The notes beneath the pieces were generated by a model that was given only the letters and a program-made list of their open reading frames with translations, made no database searches and had not been told where the DNA came from. DNA of 64,000 nt from Candidatus Nomurabacteria bacterium (GTDB taxonomy: Bacteria > Patescibacteriota > Saccharimonadia > Saccharimonadales > UBA7683). Location of the stretch: NCBI GenBank assembly GCA_020631865.1, contig JACKGS010000004.1:1-64000 (forward strand), given 5' to 3'. The first letter of the stretch is position 1. Each line of letters begins with the position of its first letter. Made by a program: the position numbers and the translations under genes. This document shows positions 8,458 through 17,140 of the stretch, in pieces.

Positions 8458-8507
8458 GACTTAGTTCAATTACAATATGGTTGTTTTGTTACCGAAAGGG
8501 TGACATA

Positions 8508-8680
8508 TTTAGCAATTTTCATTTCTCATTTCTCATTTGGCATTTGATACAGGATGCATTAATCATTTCTCATTTTGCATTTAGCATTAAACTTCTTATA
8601 TTAATGATTTTTTTCATGTTTCATATTTCTTATTCCATTTTTCCAAATTCCAGCTTCCAACTTACAACTTCCAAATTCCA
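8508..8680 (+). repeat. AT-rich modular repeat, copy 4
   Basis: CATTTCTCATTTGGCATTTG words, then CATTTAGCATTAAAC and a tail of TTCCATTTTTCC and CTTCCAACTTACAACTTCC. It lies between module B and the end of the SGNH gene. No gene seen. Confidence 0.7.
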
Positions 8681-8684
8681 ATCT

Positions 8685-11204
8685 TTATCTAAATAGGTGT
8701 ATGAAGAAGCTGAAAAATGCTTTTATAATACTGACGATTGCCTTCTTAATTTTAAGAATCTTTGGTGACGGAGTGGTTTTTGGTGGCTCAGGGCTGGGGG
8801 TGGGGTCTGGCGTAGGGTTGCTTGGTGTATCAGCTGGTGGTTCGGAGATTTCTGGGTCACAGCCATCATCAATACCATCTTTATCGTAATCAACGTTAAT
8901 TGGGGATATAAAGGTGCAGTTATCACTAGAATTCAATATTCCATCGCCATCGTAATCTGCTTCACTAGCAATAACAAAGAAATCTTTGTAAATATCTATA
9001 GGTTGGCCATTAATGTCATTACCTAAAATATGAACGGCGTGAAGCCCAGGTGCTAAATTGTCCGGAAGTACCGTGTTGATATCTAGTGTATTTATACTAG
9101 TTGCCGTAGCTGTGCCAATCTCTTGCGGAGTAGAATGTACCTCTACCCTAAACTGCGATCCTGGTTTGAAGAAATAGTTGTTTGTCGTTAACGTTTTAGT
9201 AATGGTTGAGCCGACCTTCATGATGTCTCCAAAAAGCCCGTCCTCTAAGATGGGGCGTCCGATACTAGCATCTACTTGTGTGCCCGGTGGTATCAATAGA
9301 CTATCTAAGCTATCTGAATCAACTGAATCATCAGCTTCTGGCATTACAGTCTGAAGGTTGTTAGTCTGGCTTAAAATAACATCTTTATATAATTGATGTC
9401 CTAGTTTGTTTGGATGGTATGTCTCGTTACCAATTACCATAAGTTTATCGTTGCCGGCCGTTACGCCGTTTATTGCCAACTGCTTTGAGTCTGCCTCGCA
9501 AAGACGCTTACCATCAAATGCTTTTGTAGCATCAACGTATACGACTCCGGCTTTTTTTGCCGAAAGTTTAATCGCTTGGTTGAGGTCGTGTACTATATTT
9601 TGTGCAAGGATAAGCTCATCACCCGAAAGCCTAACATTATTTGCACAATCACCGCCTGGTTTAACGAGCTCAGGGTAACCAATTACATAAATACGTGAGC
9701 TTGGGCTCTTTTGTTTTAGGCTTTTATATGTTGCGGAAAGTGGTTCTATTTGAGCTTTAATCTCAGCCAGTATCTTCTGTTTATTACCGGCATCTTCGTA
9801 ACAACTATATTGATTTAATATGCAGTAAAGTAATTTTTTACCGAAGTTAATATTATTGCCACCGATAGAAATGGTTATGGCATCCGGCTTATATTTTTCT
9901 ACAAAATCTTGCTGCCTTCTGTAGCCTGGTAAGAAATTTGTGAATATCTCTGTGTCAAATACTTCGTCATCTTTTCCTTTTCCCTGCGGGTCATTATCAC
10001 TATAGGCTTTCTTTAGAATATTATGGACATCTTTTATCTGCGCACCACTACACGCCACAGATTCTGAATCTCGATAGTCTAGGCTGGTTTTAATTAGATA
10101 CGGGTACGAGTTTTTTGAAAGATGGCACATATTCCCATCAAAATCGGTATTTTGCTTGTAATCATAGGCGCCCTCACCAGAAGCAAACGAATCCCCCATT
10201 CCTAGGTATTGAAAGTAATGCGACCCCGGAATATTAAGAATATACTTCTTAACACCTACTCCACCCCCTTCATTAACTACGTTTACATATAATTCAATAC
10301 TTTCATCTGTTACAAATCTGGCAGAAAGCACCTTCTGCAACCCAGTAATACGCTGTTTGACATACTCATAAAGCTCTCTTTTTTGGCAATCTTCAATATT
10401 ATTAAGTCCGGGGGTACAACTATTTAAGTTATACAACTCTAGCCTAGTGGTGAAAACGTTGTGATTTACTAATGCAACGCTTCCATCGCTATTTAATGAT
10501 GTAGAGAGATCTGATGTGCTCCTGCCATCAGGGATGCTGTTATAGCCAAACCTTCTTGCCTGTTTAGTCTTTAGGTTTACGATAACCTGATGATAACCAA
10601 TATTAGTAGCTAAAAACTTACCATCACCAGAAAAACTCAGACTGTTTCTTTGTATTTGTTGTAGTCTAGTACCATCTGCATACTTTACTTGCCTTTCTGT
10701 AGAATTTGGATCATTAGTTAGCTTATAATTATTGAGTCTCCCGGTTAATTGATACTCGGGTATTATGTTACCGGGCAGATCCTCGTATACGCTCATGTAT
10801 TTATTAAAGATTACTGCGTTATTACTCTGTGGAATTGGAACAACAAAATCTACTGGTGTGGGGCTATTATAGTTAAATACTTTATAACTAGTGTCTGTAC
10901 CGGCCAACAACAATCCGTAGCTAGAGCTATAATAGCCATAATCAGTGTAGTAAGCACAGTTGTCGCTTACTGTGAGGTCGCTTACGCCACCATAATATTT
11001 ATAATAGAACTTGTGAGATCCAGTTTTTGTACAATACATTCCCCAATAATCGGCTTGGGGGTAGACCTGAACTCCTTCATCTTTTAACGTAATATTTATA
11101 TTTGCATCAAACCAGCCAAACGGGTTAGCACTTACGCTACTAGATCTCGCAAGATTAAGTATACTTAACGTAATTACTATACAAACTAGTAACCGCCTGT
11201 TCAT
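8685..11204 (-). CDS. Large secreted SGNH/GDSL hydrolase with calcium-binding repeats
   Basis: An 839-residue protein with a signal peptide (residues 1-26, ending SSSVSA). A beta-rich region (about 30-325) with WD-like words comes next. The SGNH domain shows MGDSFASGEG (Ser339), ISIGGNNINFG (about 446-456) and TYHPNKLGH (His597). A beta domain follows, then two thrombospondin type 3-like motifs (DYDGDGILNSSDNC and DYDKDGIDDGCDPE), a Pro/Thr-rich stretch and a hydrophobic, basic C-terminal tail. SGNH enzymes are esterases, lipases or acetylxylan/peptidoglycan deacetylases; the substrate is not evident. The tail may hold it at the cell surface. A role in contact with a host cell is inference. 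Confidence 0.82.
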   Translation of the reverse strand: MNRRLLVCIVITLSILNLARSSSVSANPFGWFDANINITLKDEGVQVYPQADYWGMYCTKTGSHKFYYKYYGGVSDLTVSDNCAYYTDYGYYSSSYGLLLAGTDTSYKVFNYNSPTPVDFVVPIPQSNNAVIFNKYMSVYEDLPGNIIPEYQLTGRLNNYKLTNDPNSTERQVKYADGTRLQQIQRNSLSFSGDGKFLATNIGYHQVIVNLKTKQARRFGYNSIPDGRSTSDLSTSLNSDGSVALVNHNVFTTRLELYNLNSCTPGLNNIEDCQKRELYEYVKQRITGLQKVLSARFVTDESIELYVNVVNEGGGVGVKKYILNIPGSHYFQYLGMGDSFASGEGAYDYKQNTDFDGNMCHLSKNSYPYLIKTSLDYRDSESVACSGAQIKDVHNILKKAYSDNDPQGKGKDDEVFDTEIFTNFLPGYRRQQDFVEKYKPDAITISIGGNNINFGKKLLYCILNQYSCYEDAGNKQKILAEIKAQIEPLSATYKSLKQKSPSSRIYVIGYPELVKPGGDCANNVRLSGDELILAQNIVHDLNQAIKLSAKKAGVVYVDATKAFDGKRLCEADSKQLAINGVTAGNDKLMVIGNETYHPNKLGHQLYKDVILSQTNNLQTVMPEADDSVDSDSLDSLLIPPGTQVDASIGRPILEDGLFGDIMKVGSTITKTLTTNNYFFKPGSQFRVEVHSTPQEIGTATATSINTLDINTVLPDNLAPGLHAVHILGNDINGQPIDIYKDFFVIASEADYDGDGILNSSDNCTFISPINVDYDKDGIDDGCDPEISEPPADTPSNPTPDPTPSPEPPKTTPSPKILKIKKAIVSIIKAFFSFFIHLFR

Positions 11205-11245
11205 ATTATGAGTTTATACTATTTGTAGTAAAAGAAGCAACGAGA

Positions 11246-11845
11246 TTAATAAGATTCTGGATATATTTGGAATATTACTCTTTTTGTACAGCCCGTTGTA
11301 ATGTTGAGGTATTTTTTTTCATCACTCAAACCCAATCTATTCCACTGATAACCCGGATAATCGTATGTGAAGTAGTAACTGCAGGATAGATTATCAGCGA
11401 GTGGCAGTATTTCAACACTTGAATATCCAAAATCCTCAATACGGTCTTTGAGTTTATTTTTATCATAATTTTGCCCCCTCACACTACTAGTGTCAAGAAA
11501 AGCTTGTATTTTATTATTCGCATCCTCTAGATTATCGCTTGTGAGAATATCGAACCTATGCACTCCACACAGTGGTCTTCCAGAGCTTTGGAATTTAACG
11601 CTCTTGAGGGCGCAAGACCTTTCGTATCTAGTCTCCAATGATTCTGGCACTTCTAGGGCGCGCATCTTGGCTTCAGCCTCATCTAACAACGCAATATTGT
11701 GTTTATTTACTGATACTTTGAATATCTGGAAACCAATTACCCCAATAATGATTACTATTAGTAACTTTACATACCATTTAAGACTCCTCGCCTTCTGCCA
11801 AAAAGTTTTAGGCTGAGATTGTTTAATTGATTTCTTTTTTGCCAT
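11246..11845 (-). CDS. Membrane-anchored protein of unknown function
   Basis: The 199-residue protein has a Lys-rich N-terminus and one membrane segment, WYVKLLIVIIIGVIGFQIF (about residues 28-46). About 150 extracytoplasmic residues follow, with four or five cysteines, including CALKSVKFQ, PLCGVHRFD and NLSCSYYF. I do not recognise a family. It follows the secreted SGNH protein's start by about 40 bases on the same strand and may be upstream in one transcript with it. Confidence 0.65.
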   Translation of the reverse strand: MAKKKSIKQSQPKTFWQKARSLKWYVKLLIVIIIGVIGFQIFKVSVNKHNIALLDEAEAKMRALEVPESLETRYERSCALKSVKFQSSGRPLCGVHRFDILTSDNLEDANNKIQAFLDTSSVRGQNYDKNKLKDRIEDFGYSSVEILPLADNLSCSYYFTYDYPGYQWNRLGLSDEKKYLNITTGCTKRVIFQIYPESY

Positions 11846-11889
11846 AGGTATATTAAACAGGTTTATGCTTAATTAGCCAAGGCTTTAAT

Positions 11890-12105
11890 GGGGCCTGGAG
11901 ATTAGAGATGGTGTATTTAACATTTTACATTTATCATTTGGCATTAACGAGAGTAATTAATCATTTGGCGGGTTATATTTTACATTTCGCATTTTACATT
12001 TAGCATTAACGAGAGTAATTAATCATTTAACATCTTATATTTGGCATTAATTTTATTGCCCTAGAAACCATATTTCTTATTTCATATTTCATATTCCATT
12101 TACAA
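11890..12105 (+). repeat. AT-rich modular repeat, copy 5 (in gap 11846-12267)
   Basis: Same head as copy 3 (TTAGAGATGGTGTATTTAAC), two rounds of CATTTTACATTTAGCATTAA-like words separated by ACGAGAGTAATTAATC, then CCATATTTCTTATTTCATAT. The remainder of the 422-base gap holds only the divergent promoter at its right end. Confidence 0.75.
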
Positions 12106-12232
12106 TGCACAGCTTGGCTACTTTAAGAGAGCTATTGGTATGACTCACTGGACCCGAAGACTGCTCTATGATCTTAGTATGAATTACTACGTATATTATA
12201 TATTTGTAATACGAAATGAAATTATTGTACGG

Positions 12233-12267
12233 TTGACAAATCTTTTATGATTTAGTATTATTAAAGT
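12233..12267 (+). promoter_or_regulatory. Near-consensus leaderless promoter of the plus-strand AbrB/PIN pair
   Basis: TTGACA (12233-12238), exactly 17 bases, TATTAT (12256-12261), six bases, ATG at 12268. No ribosome-binding site. Confidence 0.78.
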
Positions 12268-12501
12268 ATGGAAGAACAAGTAACAGTCTCTAGCAACTAT
12301 CAGGTTGTTATACCTAAAAAAATACGTCGTGAACTAGGTATTAGAGTGGGACAAAAGATTAGCGTAAAACAACGAGATAAAAAGATAGTTTTTGATGTCG
12401 AATCAGTTATAGATAAGTACGCTGGCTCGATAGAACCCTCTTGCTGGGGAGAAGATCCAGTTACTACTATTCGTAAATGGCGTGATGAAGATAGGGGCTA
12501 G
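12268..12501 (+). CDS. AbrB/SpoVT-type antitoxin
   Basis: A 77-residue antitoxin. Residues 1-48 (VSSNYQVVIPKKIRRELGIR) form the AbrB-like DNA-binding domain; the short Trp-containing tail (SCWGEDPVTTIRKWRDED) should occupy the toxin active site. The toxin gene starts eight bases downstream. It is distinct from the AbrB antitoxin at 7158-7427. Confidence 0.88.
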   Translation: MEEQVTVSSNYQVVIPKKIRRELGIRVGQKISVKQRDKKIVFDVESVIDKYAGSIEPSCWGEDPVTTIRKWRDEDRG

Positions 12502-12509
12502 AAAACTAT

Positions 12510-12923
12510 ATGTCTAATGTTATCGCGATTGATTCAAATGTGTTTCTATACGCCTTACTCGAACAAATGCCCCTCGCAAAAAATGCCGTACATATTCTTA
12601 GACAAGTTGAAGATGGTACTTTCCAGGCAATTTTTTCTGCCCTGACATACACCGAAGTGCTCGGCGCCAAAGATCAGGCCTCTATAAATATTGCTTACAA
12701 ATTTTTAGATGGCCTAAAGAACACCTCTTGTGTAGAAGTAGACCGTACAATAGCTCGCAGGGCCGGGGAACTTAGAATAACTCATCCCTCACTAAGAATT
12801 GCCGATTCCATCCATCTCGCTACGGCTGTAGTACATAAGGCCACGTTAGTAACTGCGGATGAAAAATTCCTAAAAGTAGCAGAGCGTGTTACAAAAACTG
12901 TCTCACTCAAAAACTATATATAA
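12510..12923 (+). CDS. vapC: PIN-domain toxin, VapC-like
   Basis: A 137-residue PIN ribonuclease with Asp8 in IAIDSNVFLYALLE, Glu49 in LTYTEVLGAK, Asp in RIADSIHLATAVV and Asp in LVTADEKFLK. Length and motif order are normal. It forms an operon with the AbrB-type antitoxin before it. It is less similar to the twin modules A and B than they are to each other. Confidence 0.9.
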   Translation: MSNVIAIDSNVFLYALLEQMPLAKNAVHILRQVEDGTFQAIFSALTYTEVLGAKDQASINIAYKFLDGLKNTSCVEVDRTIARRAGELRITHPSLRIADSIHLATAVVHKATLVTADEKFLKVAERVTKTVSLKNYI

Positions 12924-12957
12924 TTTTAATATCTAATCTAGAGAAACAGGTTTAGCG

Positions 12958-13422
12958 TTATGCAGATAGCTCCAAGACTATGTGTCGATCTCGCCCTTCG
13001 CCCTCAGAGTGACTACTGACATCGCTATAATCTTCCAGACCTCGGTGTACTGTTCTTCTGTCAGCTGCGTTCATAGGCTTCAGTGCTATAGGCTTTCCTG
13101 ATTCGCGAACTTCTTTCACCCACCCATCTAACTCCTCTAAGATCTTTTGGGCATGTTTTTGTTTATAATCTGCGATATCAATATTAACCCTATTAAGTGG
13201 AGATTCTTTATTTTTTAGCATTGTACTCACCATTGCCTGCATGGCACGCAGAGTATCACCGTGTTGACCAATTAAGAATCCGTTTAGGTGCGTGGATGGT
13301 ACAGAAAGTTCAATAACATCTTCCGCAAGGGTTGCTGAAATTACTACGTTGAGTCCAAAAAACGAAAGTAGATCCTCAAGAAACTTACGAGCATCTTCTA
13401 TGGCTTGATCGTTTTCGTTCAT
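12958..13422 (-). CDS. jag: Jag/KhpB RNA-binding protein
   Basis: A 154-residue cytoplasmic RNA-binding protein. A KH domain (about residues 20-90, with GFLIGQHGDTLRAMQ carrying the GxxG loop) is followed by an R3H domain (about 92-154, with MNAADRRTVHRGLEDY holding the Arg-x3-His motif). The N-terminal Jag domain of larger homologues is almost absent. The yidC stop TAA shares one base with this ATG, and AAGGAG precedes it. The yidC-jag pairing is widespread in bacteria. Confidence 0.92.
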   Translation of the reverse strand: MNENDQAIEDARKFLEDLLSFFGLNVVISATLAEDVIELSVPSTHLNGFLIGQHGDTLRAMQAMVSTMLKNKESPLNRVNIDIADYKQKHAQKILEELDGWVKEVRESGKPIALKPMNAADRRTVHRGLEDYSDVSSHSEGEGRDRHIVLELSA

Positions 13423-14402
13423 TATCTTCTCCTTTTTTTAGATTTAGAAGATTTTTTTGGTGTAGTGTTCTTGTCGCTACTTGGTGCAATAATTCTGGTT
13501 TTTGTAGTAACTTTACCCTTCTTTACCTTGCTTGGAGCTTCGGTTATACTCTGTTTTTTAACAGACACCACCTCTACTTCTGCCTCTGATTCCATTTCTT
13601 CTGTATCTTTTTTAAAGATAAGTGATTGTTGAGCGATACCAATTAAACTGCTTGCCAACAGGTACACCACCATTGCTCCTTGAGCATATAATGCAAACAT
13701 TAAGGTTAAGAATGGCATCATGTACATCATGGAGTTAGTCATAGCAGCACTCATATCCTCTTGCTCGGGTTGTTTACCGTCTGCGGCACTGGCTCGTAAT
13801 ATCTCACGAAGACTCTTCTTTTCTTTTGGCTGTGGCATAAGTTGCTTAGATTGAATAAATTGAAAAACTGTTGCCGCAATAGCTAGTACTAAGATAGGGA
13901 GATAAATCTTGCCGTTAGAAAATGCTTTTTGGCTAAGATCTATAAATCCAAAGGAGATAAAGTTGAAGTTGCTTTTGTCTGCTATAACCTCTGCAACATG
14001 GGGTATATTCTTAACAAAACTATATGTAAAGTAGCTCATTTTATCTAAGTTTTCACTTAAATCGCGTGCGGCATGAAAAACACCAATAAAAATCGGTAGC
14101 TGGACAAGTGTGAGACCAATTGAACTGAAGGGACTGATTCCTTTTTCTTTATAGAGTTCCATCATCATCGCAGCCTCTTTTTGCTTATCGCCACTAGATG
14201 CTACCTTAATCTTCTTAAGCTCCGGCTGCATATCTCTCATCACCTTACTTTGATGAAGTTGCTTCTTCAATAATGGCCACATCGCCAACCTAATTATGAC
14301 CGTGAAAATAATTAGGCTTATTCCGAGATCATGCCCTGGGAGCAATCCGTAGATTGCTAGCAATAAGTTATATATTGGTTGAACAATGTAAGTCTGAAAC
14401 AT
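13422..14402 (-). CDS. yidC: Membrane protein insertase YidC/Oxa1
   Basis: The 326-residue insertase starts MFQTYIVQPIYNLLLAIYG and has the 60KD_IMP core with about five membrane helices, the LIIFTVIIRLAMWPLLKKQL segment and a basic Lys/Ser-rich tail. It lacks the periplasmic domain of Gram-negative YidC, as in monoderm bacteria. The open frame extends to 14510, but TATTAT (14410-14415, minus strand) lies seven bases before the ATG at 14402. The extension also falls into the AT-rich repeat, so 14402 is the likely start. Confidence 0.92.
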   Translation of the reverse strand: MFQTYIVQPIYNLLLAIYGLLPGHDLGISLIIFTVIIRLAMWPLLKKQLHQSKVMRDMQPELKKIKVASSGDKQKEAAMMMELYKEKGISPFSSIGLTLVQLPIFIGVFHAARDLSENLDKMSYFTYSFVKNIPHVAEVIADKSNFNFISFGFIDLSQKAFSNGKIYLPILVLAIAATVFQFIQSKQLMPQPKEKKSLREILRASAADGKQPEQEDMSAAMTNSMMYMMPFLTLMFALYAQGAMVVYLLASSLIGIAQQSLIFKKDTEEMESEAEVEVVSVKKQSITEAPSKVKKGKVTTKTRIIAPSSDKNTTPKKSSKSKKRRR

Positions 14403-14447
14403 TACGTATATAATACCATGTTTTTTGAGATTGAGGTTTAGTAGCGT

Positions 14448-14700
14448 TGGGGACTGGTTACTAGGGATATGAGATATTTGATATTTGATATTTGATACAT
14501 CATACATCAATCATTTCTTATCTGGCACTAGCCTTGTGAGGAGTGGTGTTTCTCATTTGGCATTAGATACGCTGTATGTTTACCACTTTACATTTGGCAT
14601 TTAATATTTATTTTTATCTTAACACCCATATTCCATTTTACATTTTACATCTGGCATTTGACATTTTTCATTTGATATATCTTATGTCTTATGTCTTATG
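14448..14700 (+). repeat. AT-rich modular repeat, copy 6, running into the rnpA stop codon
   Basis: G-rich head (TTGGGGACTGGTTACTAGGG), GATATTTGATATTTGATA, CATTTGGCATTTAATATT, CCCATATTCCATTTTACATT, and a tail of tandem CTTATGT units. The last units contain the TAA stop of rnpA on the opposite strand. No gene in the rest. Confidence 0.75.
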
Positions 14701-15055
14701 TCTGATTCTTCAATCTAGCGCTGGTTAATAATTCATCGATAATCAAGTCTAGTTCTTTACTGGGTATTGTGCCGATTCGCTCATCAAATACTGTTATGAT
14801 CATGTCATTAGCTGGGGCATGGTTGATTAAATTCCATTTAACTCGCATAGATTCGTATATTCTACGCCTAATTCTATTACGTGCTGGTGCTTTCTTGGTA
14901 ACCTTTTTTGATACCACAACTGCCAACCTACTATTTTCTCTTCTTGGGTTAGGATGAAACTTAATTGCCAAATATTTACTTCTGGCAACCCTACCCTTGG
15001 AATATACGAATTTTAATGAACCGTATCCATGAAATCTGTATTTTTTAGCAATCAT
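14696..15055 (-). CDS. rnpA: Ribonuclease P protein component
   Basis: A 119-residue protein with the RnpA fold and the RNR signature in KKAPARNRIRRRIYES (about residues 54-69). It binds the RNase P RNA and helps remove tRNA 5' leaders. It sits between rpmH and yidC, the usual origin-proximal order. The final codons and TAA overlap the tandem CTTATGT unit of the neighbouring repeat. Confidence 0.95.
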   Translation of the reverse strand: MIAKKYRFHGYGSLKFVYSKGRVARSKYLAIKFHPNPRRENSRLAVVVSKKVTKKAPARNRIRRRIYESMRVKWNLINHAPANDMIITVFDERIGTIPSKELDLIIDELLTSARLKNQT

Positions 15056-15161
15056 TGGTAGTAGTGTTTAATATATGATATTGGATGTTCACGTGGTAAA
15101 TCCCCATTAAGAAAATTGCTTTTGTATAACTTAACTATTATATATCAACTATTTAGATAGA

Positions 15162-15299
15162 TTAGTAACTTAAGCGAGCGCGACCTTTAAGTCTGCGGTT
15201 CTTCAGGGTTTTTTGACCGTTTGCGGTCTTCATTCTAACTCTAAAGCCATGGTTCTTTTTTGCGTGTCGTTTTTTTGGTTGAAATGTTCTCTTTGGCAT
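15162..15299 (-). CDS. rpmH: Ribosomal protein bL34
   Basis: A 45-residue protein found by reading the minus strand. It begins [20 protein letters not shown] and ends [10 protein letters not shown], a standard L34. GGGAG precedes the ATG by eight bases. It is the first gene leftward from the origin. Confidence 0.96.
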   Translation of the reverse strand: MPKRTFQPKKRHAKKNHGFRVRMKTANGQKTLKNRRLKGRARLSY

Positions 15300-15547
15300 A
15301 TTGTATTACTCCCGGTTGCTCCGTATATATTATTGATAAATTTAATACTGTGTATTGTAGCATACTTTTTGTTATCCACATAGAACTGATATATTTCCAC
15401 AATCTCTCATCTGTTATTTTATGGTTGTGGAAAACTTTACTGATTTAGATGTGTTTTTATTTTTGTACAATCTTCTAGAAAAATGTTTGTGGAAAAGTCG
15501 TCATTATGTGTATAGTAAAGGTTACGAATTATGTGGAGAAGTGGTAA
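15300..15547. other. Probable oriC, left part (rpmH-dnaA spacer)
   Basis: AT-rich spacer between divergent rpmH and dnaA with a consensus DnaA box TTATCCACA (15372-15380) and near-boxes: ATTTCCACA (15393-15401), TGTGGAAAA (15426-15434 and 15488-15496, box on the other strand). Position and box density support origin function; this was not tested by GC skew. Confidence 0.7.
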
Positions 15548-16885
15548 ATGAATAACGACATTTGGAGTTCGGTACTTGCTGAAATAGAGTTATCGGTTTC
15601 TAGAGCCAGTTATGCTACGTGGTTTCAGAAATCAACTCTTGAATCATACGACAGTCATAAGGCGGTTATTTTAGTACCTAATATATTTACTAAACAACAG
15701 TTAGAGGTTAAATTTAACAAAACCATACTCTCACTTCTTGAAAAGCATGGAGTTGCAGTTAAAACTATTGTCTGCACAATAACACCCAAAGACAAGCAGT
15801 CTCCTAAAGAACAGGTACTTGTAGCAAAAAACTCCCCCACTACACTTACGCCCAAATTAAATTCAAGTACAAGGTTACCGTTGAATGATAAATACAACTT
15901 CGATAACTTTATTGTTGGTTCTGGCAACGAGCTTGCCTATGCGGCGTGCCAATCTATAGCAAATCATCCTGGTGAAAAATATAATCCTCTATTTTTGTAT
16001 GGAGGTGTAGGCTTAGGTAAAACACATCTTATACAAGCAGTCGGCAATGGCATTAAGGCTAATAACCCGGAGGCCAATATTGTATATGTTTCTACTGAAA
16101 CATTCGTGAATGAGTTTTTGGAATATATACAGTTTAAAAAGAAGGGGTTTTCTACCAGATACCGTAGTGCCGATGTATTAATAGTTGATGACATTCAGTT
16201 TATTGCCGGCAAAGAAAAGACCCAAGAGGAGTTCTTCCATACATTTAACGCCCTTCATCAAGCAAATAAGCAAATTATCATAACTAGCGATAAACCACCC
16301 AAGGCTATTCCGACACTTGAGGATCGCCTTAGAAGCAGATTTGAATGGGGTATGGCGATAGATATTCAACCACCGGACATAGAAACCAGACAAGCGATTT
16401 TACAAAATAAAGCTGCGAGTCACAATATGGTACTCCCGGAAGATGTGGTTGAATACCTCGCTAAAAATATCCAGACAAATATTAGAGAACTAGAGGGTTC
16501 ATTAAATCAATTAATCGCCTACTGTGAACTTCGTGATATGGAGCCAGATATTAACATCGCTAAAGAGCTTATCAAGGGCAAGCAACACATGCCCAAACAT
16601 CTGTCTCCTAAATCTATAATTGAAAAAACAGCAGAGCATTTTGATATTTCTGTGAATGAAATAACCAGCTCTAAGCGAGATAAATCTATTGTCGTACCTC
16701 GCCAGTTTGCGATGTACCTACTTAGGAGCGAGCTCCACCTTAGCTTTCCTAAAATTGCCGTAGAGCTCGGCAGAAAAGACCACACGACAGCATTGCACTC
16801 AGTTGAAAAAATACAGAGCTTAATGAGTAATGATTTCGTTACTAGACAGCACCTGACAGAGATCAGGGAGATGCTACATGGGTAA
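15548..16885 (+). CDS. dnaA: Chromosomal replication initiator DnaA
   Basis: The 445-residue protein contains all four domains. Domain I (1-80, DIWSSVLAEIELSVSRASY) is followed by a short linker and the AAA+ core with Walker A GGVGLGKT (152-159) and Walker B VLIVDDIQF. The domain IV helix-turn-helix has the DnaA signature GRKDHTTALHSVEKI near the C-terminus. It binds TTATCCACA boxes and melts the origin, and likely regulates itself through the boxes upstream. Confidence 0.98.
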   Translation: MNNDIWSSVLAEIELSVSRASYATWFQKSTLESYDSHKAVILVPNIFTKQQLEVKFNKTILSLLEKHGVAVKTIVCTITPKDKQSPKEQVLVAKNSPTTLTPKLNSSTRLPLNDKYNFDNFIVGSGNELAYAACQSIANHPGEKYNPLFLYGGVGLGKTHLIQAVGNGIKANNPEANIVYVSTETFVNEFLEYIQFKKKGFSTRYRSADVLIVDDIQFIAGKEKTQEEFFHTFNALHQANKQIIITSDKPPKAIPTLEDRLRSRFEWGMAIDIQPPDIETRQAILQNKAASHNMVLPEDVVEYLAKNIQTNIRELEGSLNQLIAYCELRDMEPDINIAKELIKGKQHMPKHLSPKSIIEKTAEHFDISVNEITSSKRDKSIVVPRQFAMYLLRSELHLSFPKIAVELGRKDHTTALHSVEKIQSLMSNDFVTRQHLTEIREMLHG

Positions 16886-17140
16886 AAAATGTGTACAACC
16901 TGTGGGTTATACTGTGTACAATATGTGCAATAACTTAACTTATTCACAGCACTTAACTAATCTCATTACCCGTCTGTGTAAAAAAGTAGTTCTATACACT
17001 TTTACCACACATGTATTCCACAGCGTATTTTCTAAAAATTACTACTGTTTGTTGACTGGTTTTTCCAACGTTTCCACACCCCTTACTATTACTACTATTT
17101 GTTTATACAAAGAAAACCAATTAAACCAAAGGAGGTTTAT
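16886..17140. other. Probable oriC, right part (dnaA-dnaN spacer)
   Basis: AT-rich, gene-free. Near-DnaA boxes: TTATTCACA (16940-16948), TTTACCACA (17001-17009), TATTCCACA (17014-17022) and GTTTCCACA (17070-17078), all in the same orientation, which is typical of a bipartite origin. AAAGGAGG just before dnaN is the ribosome-binding site. Confidence 0.65.
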
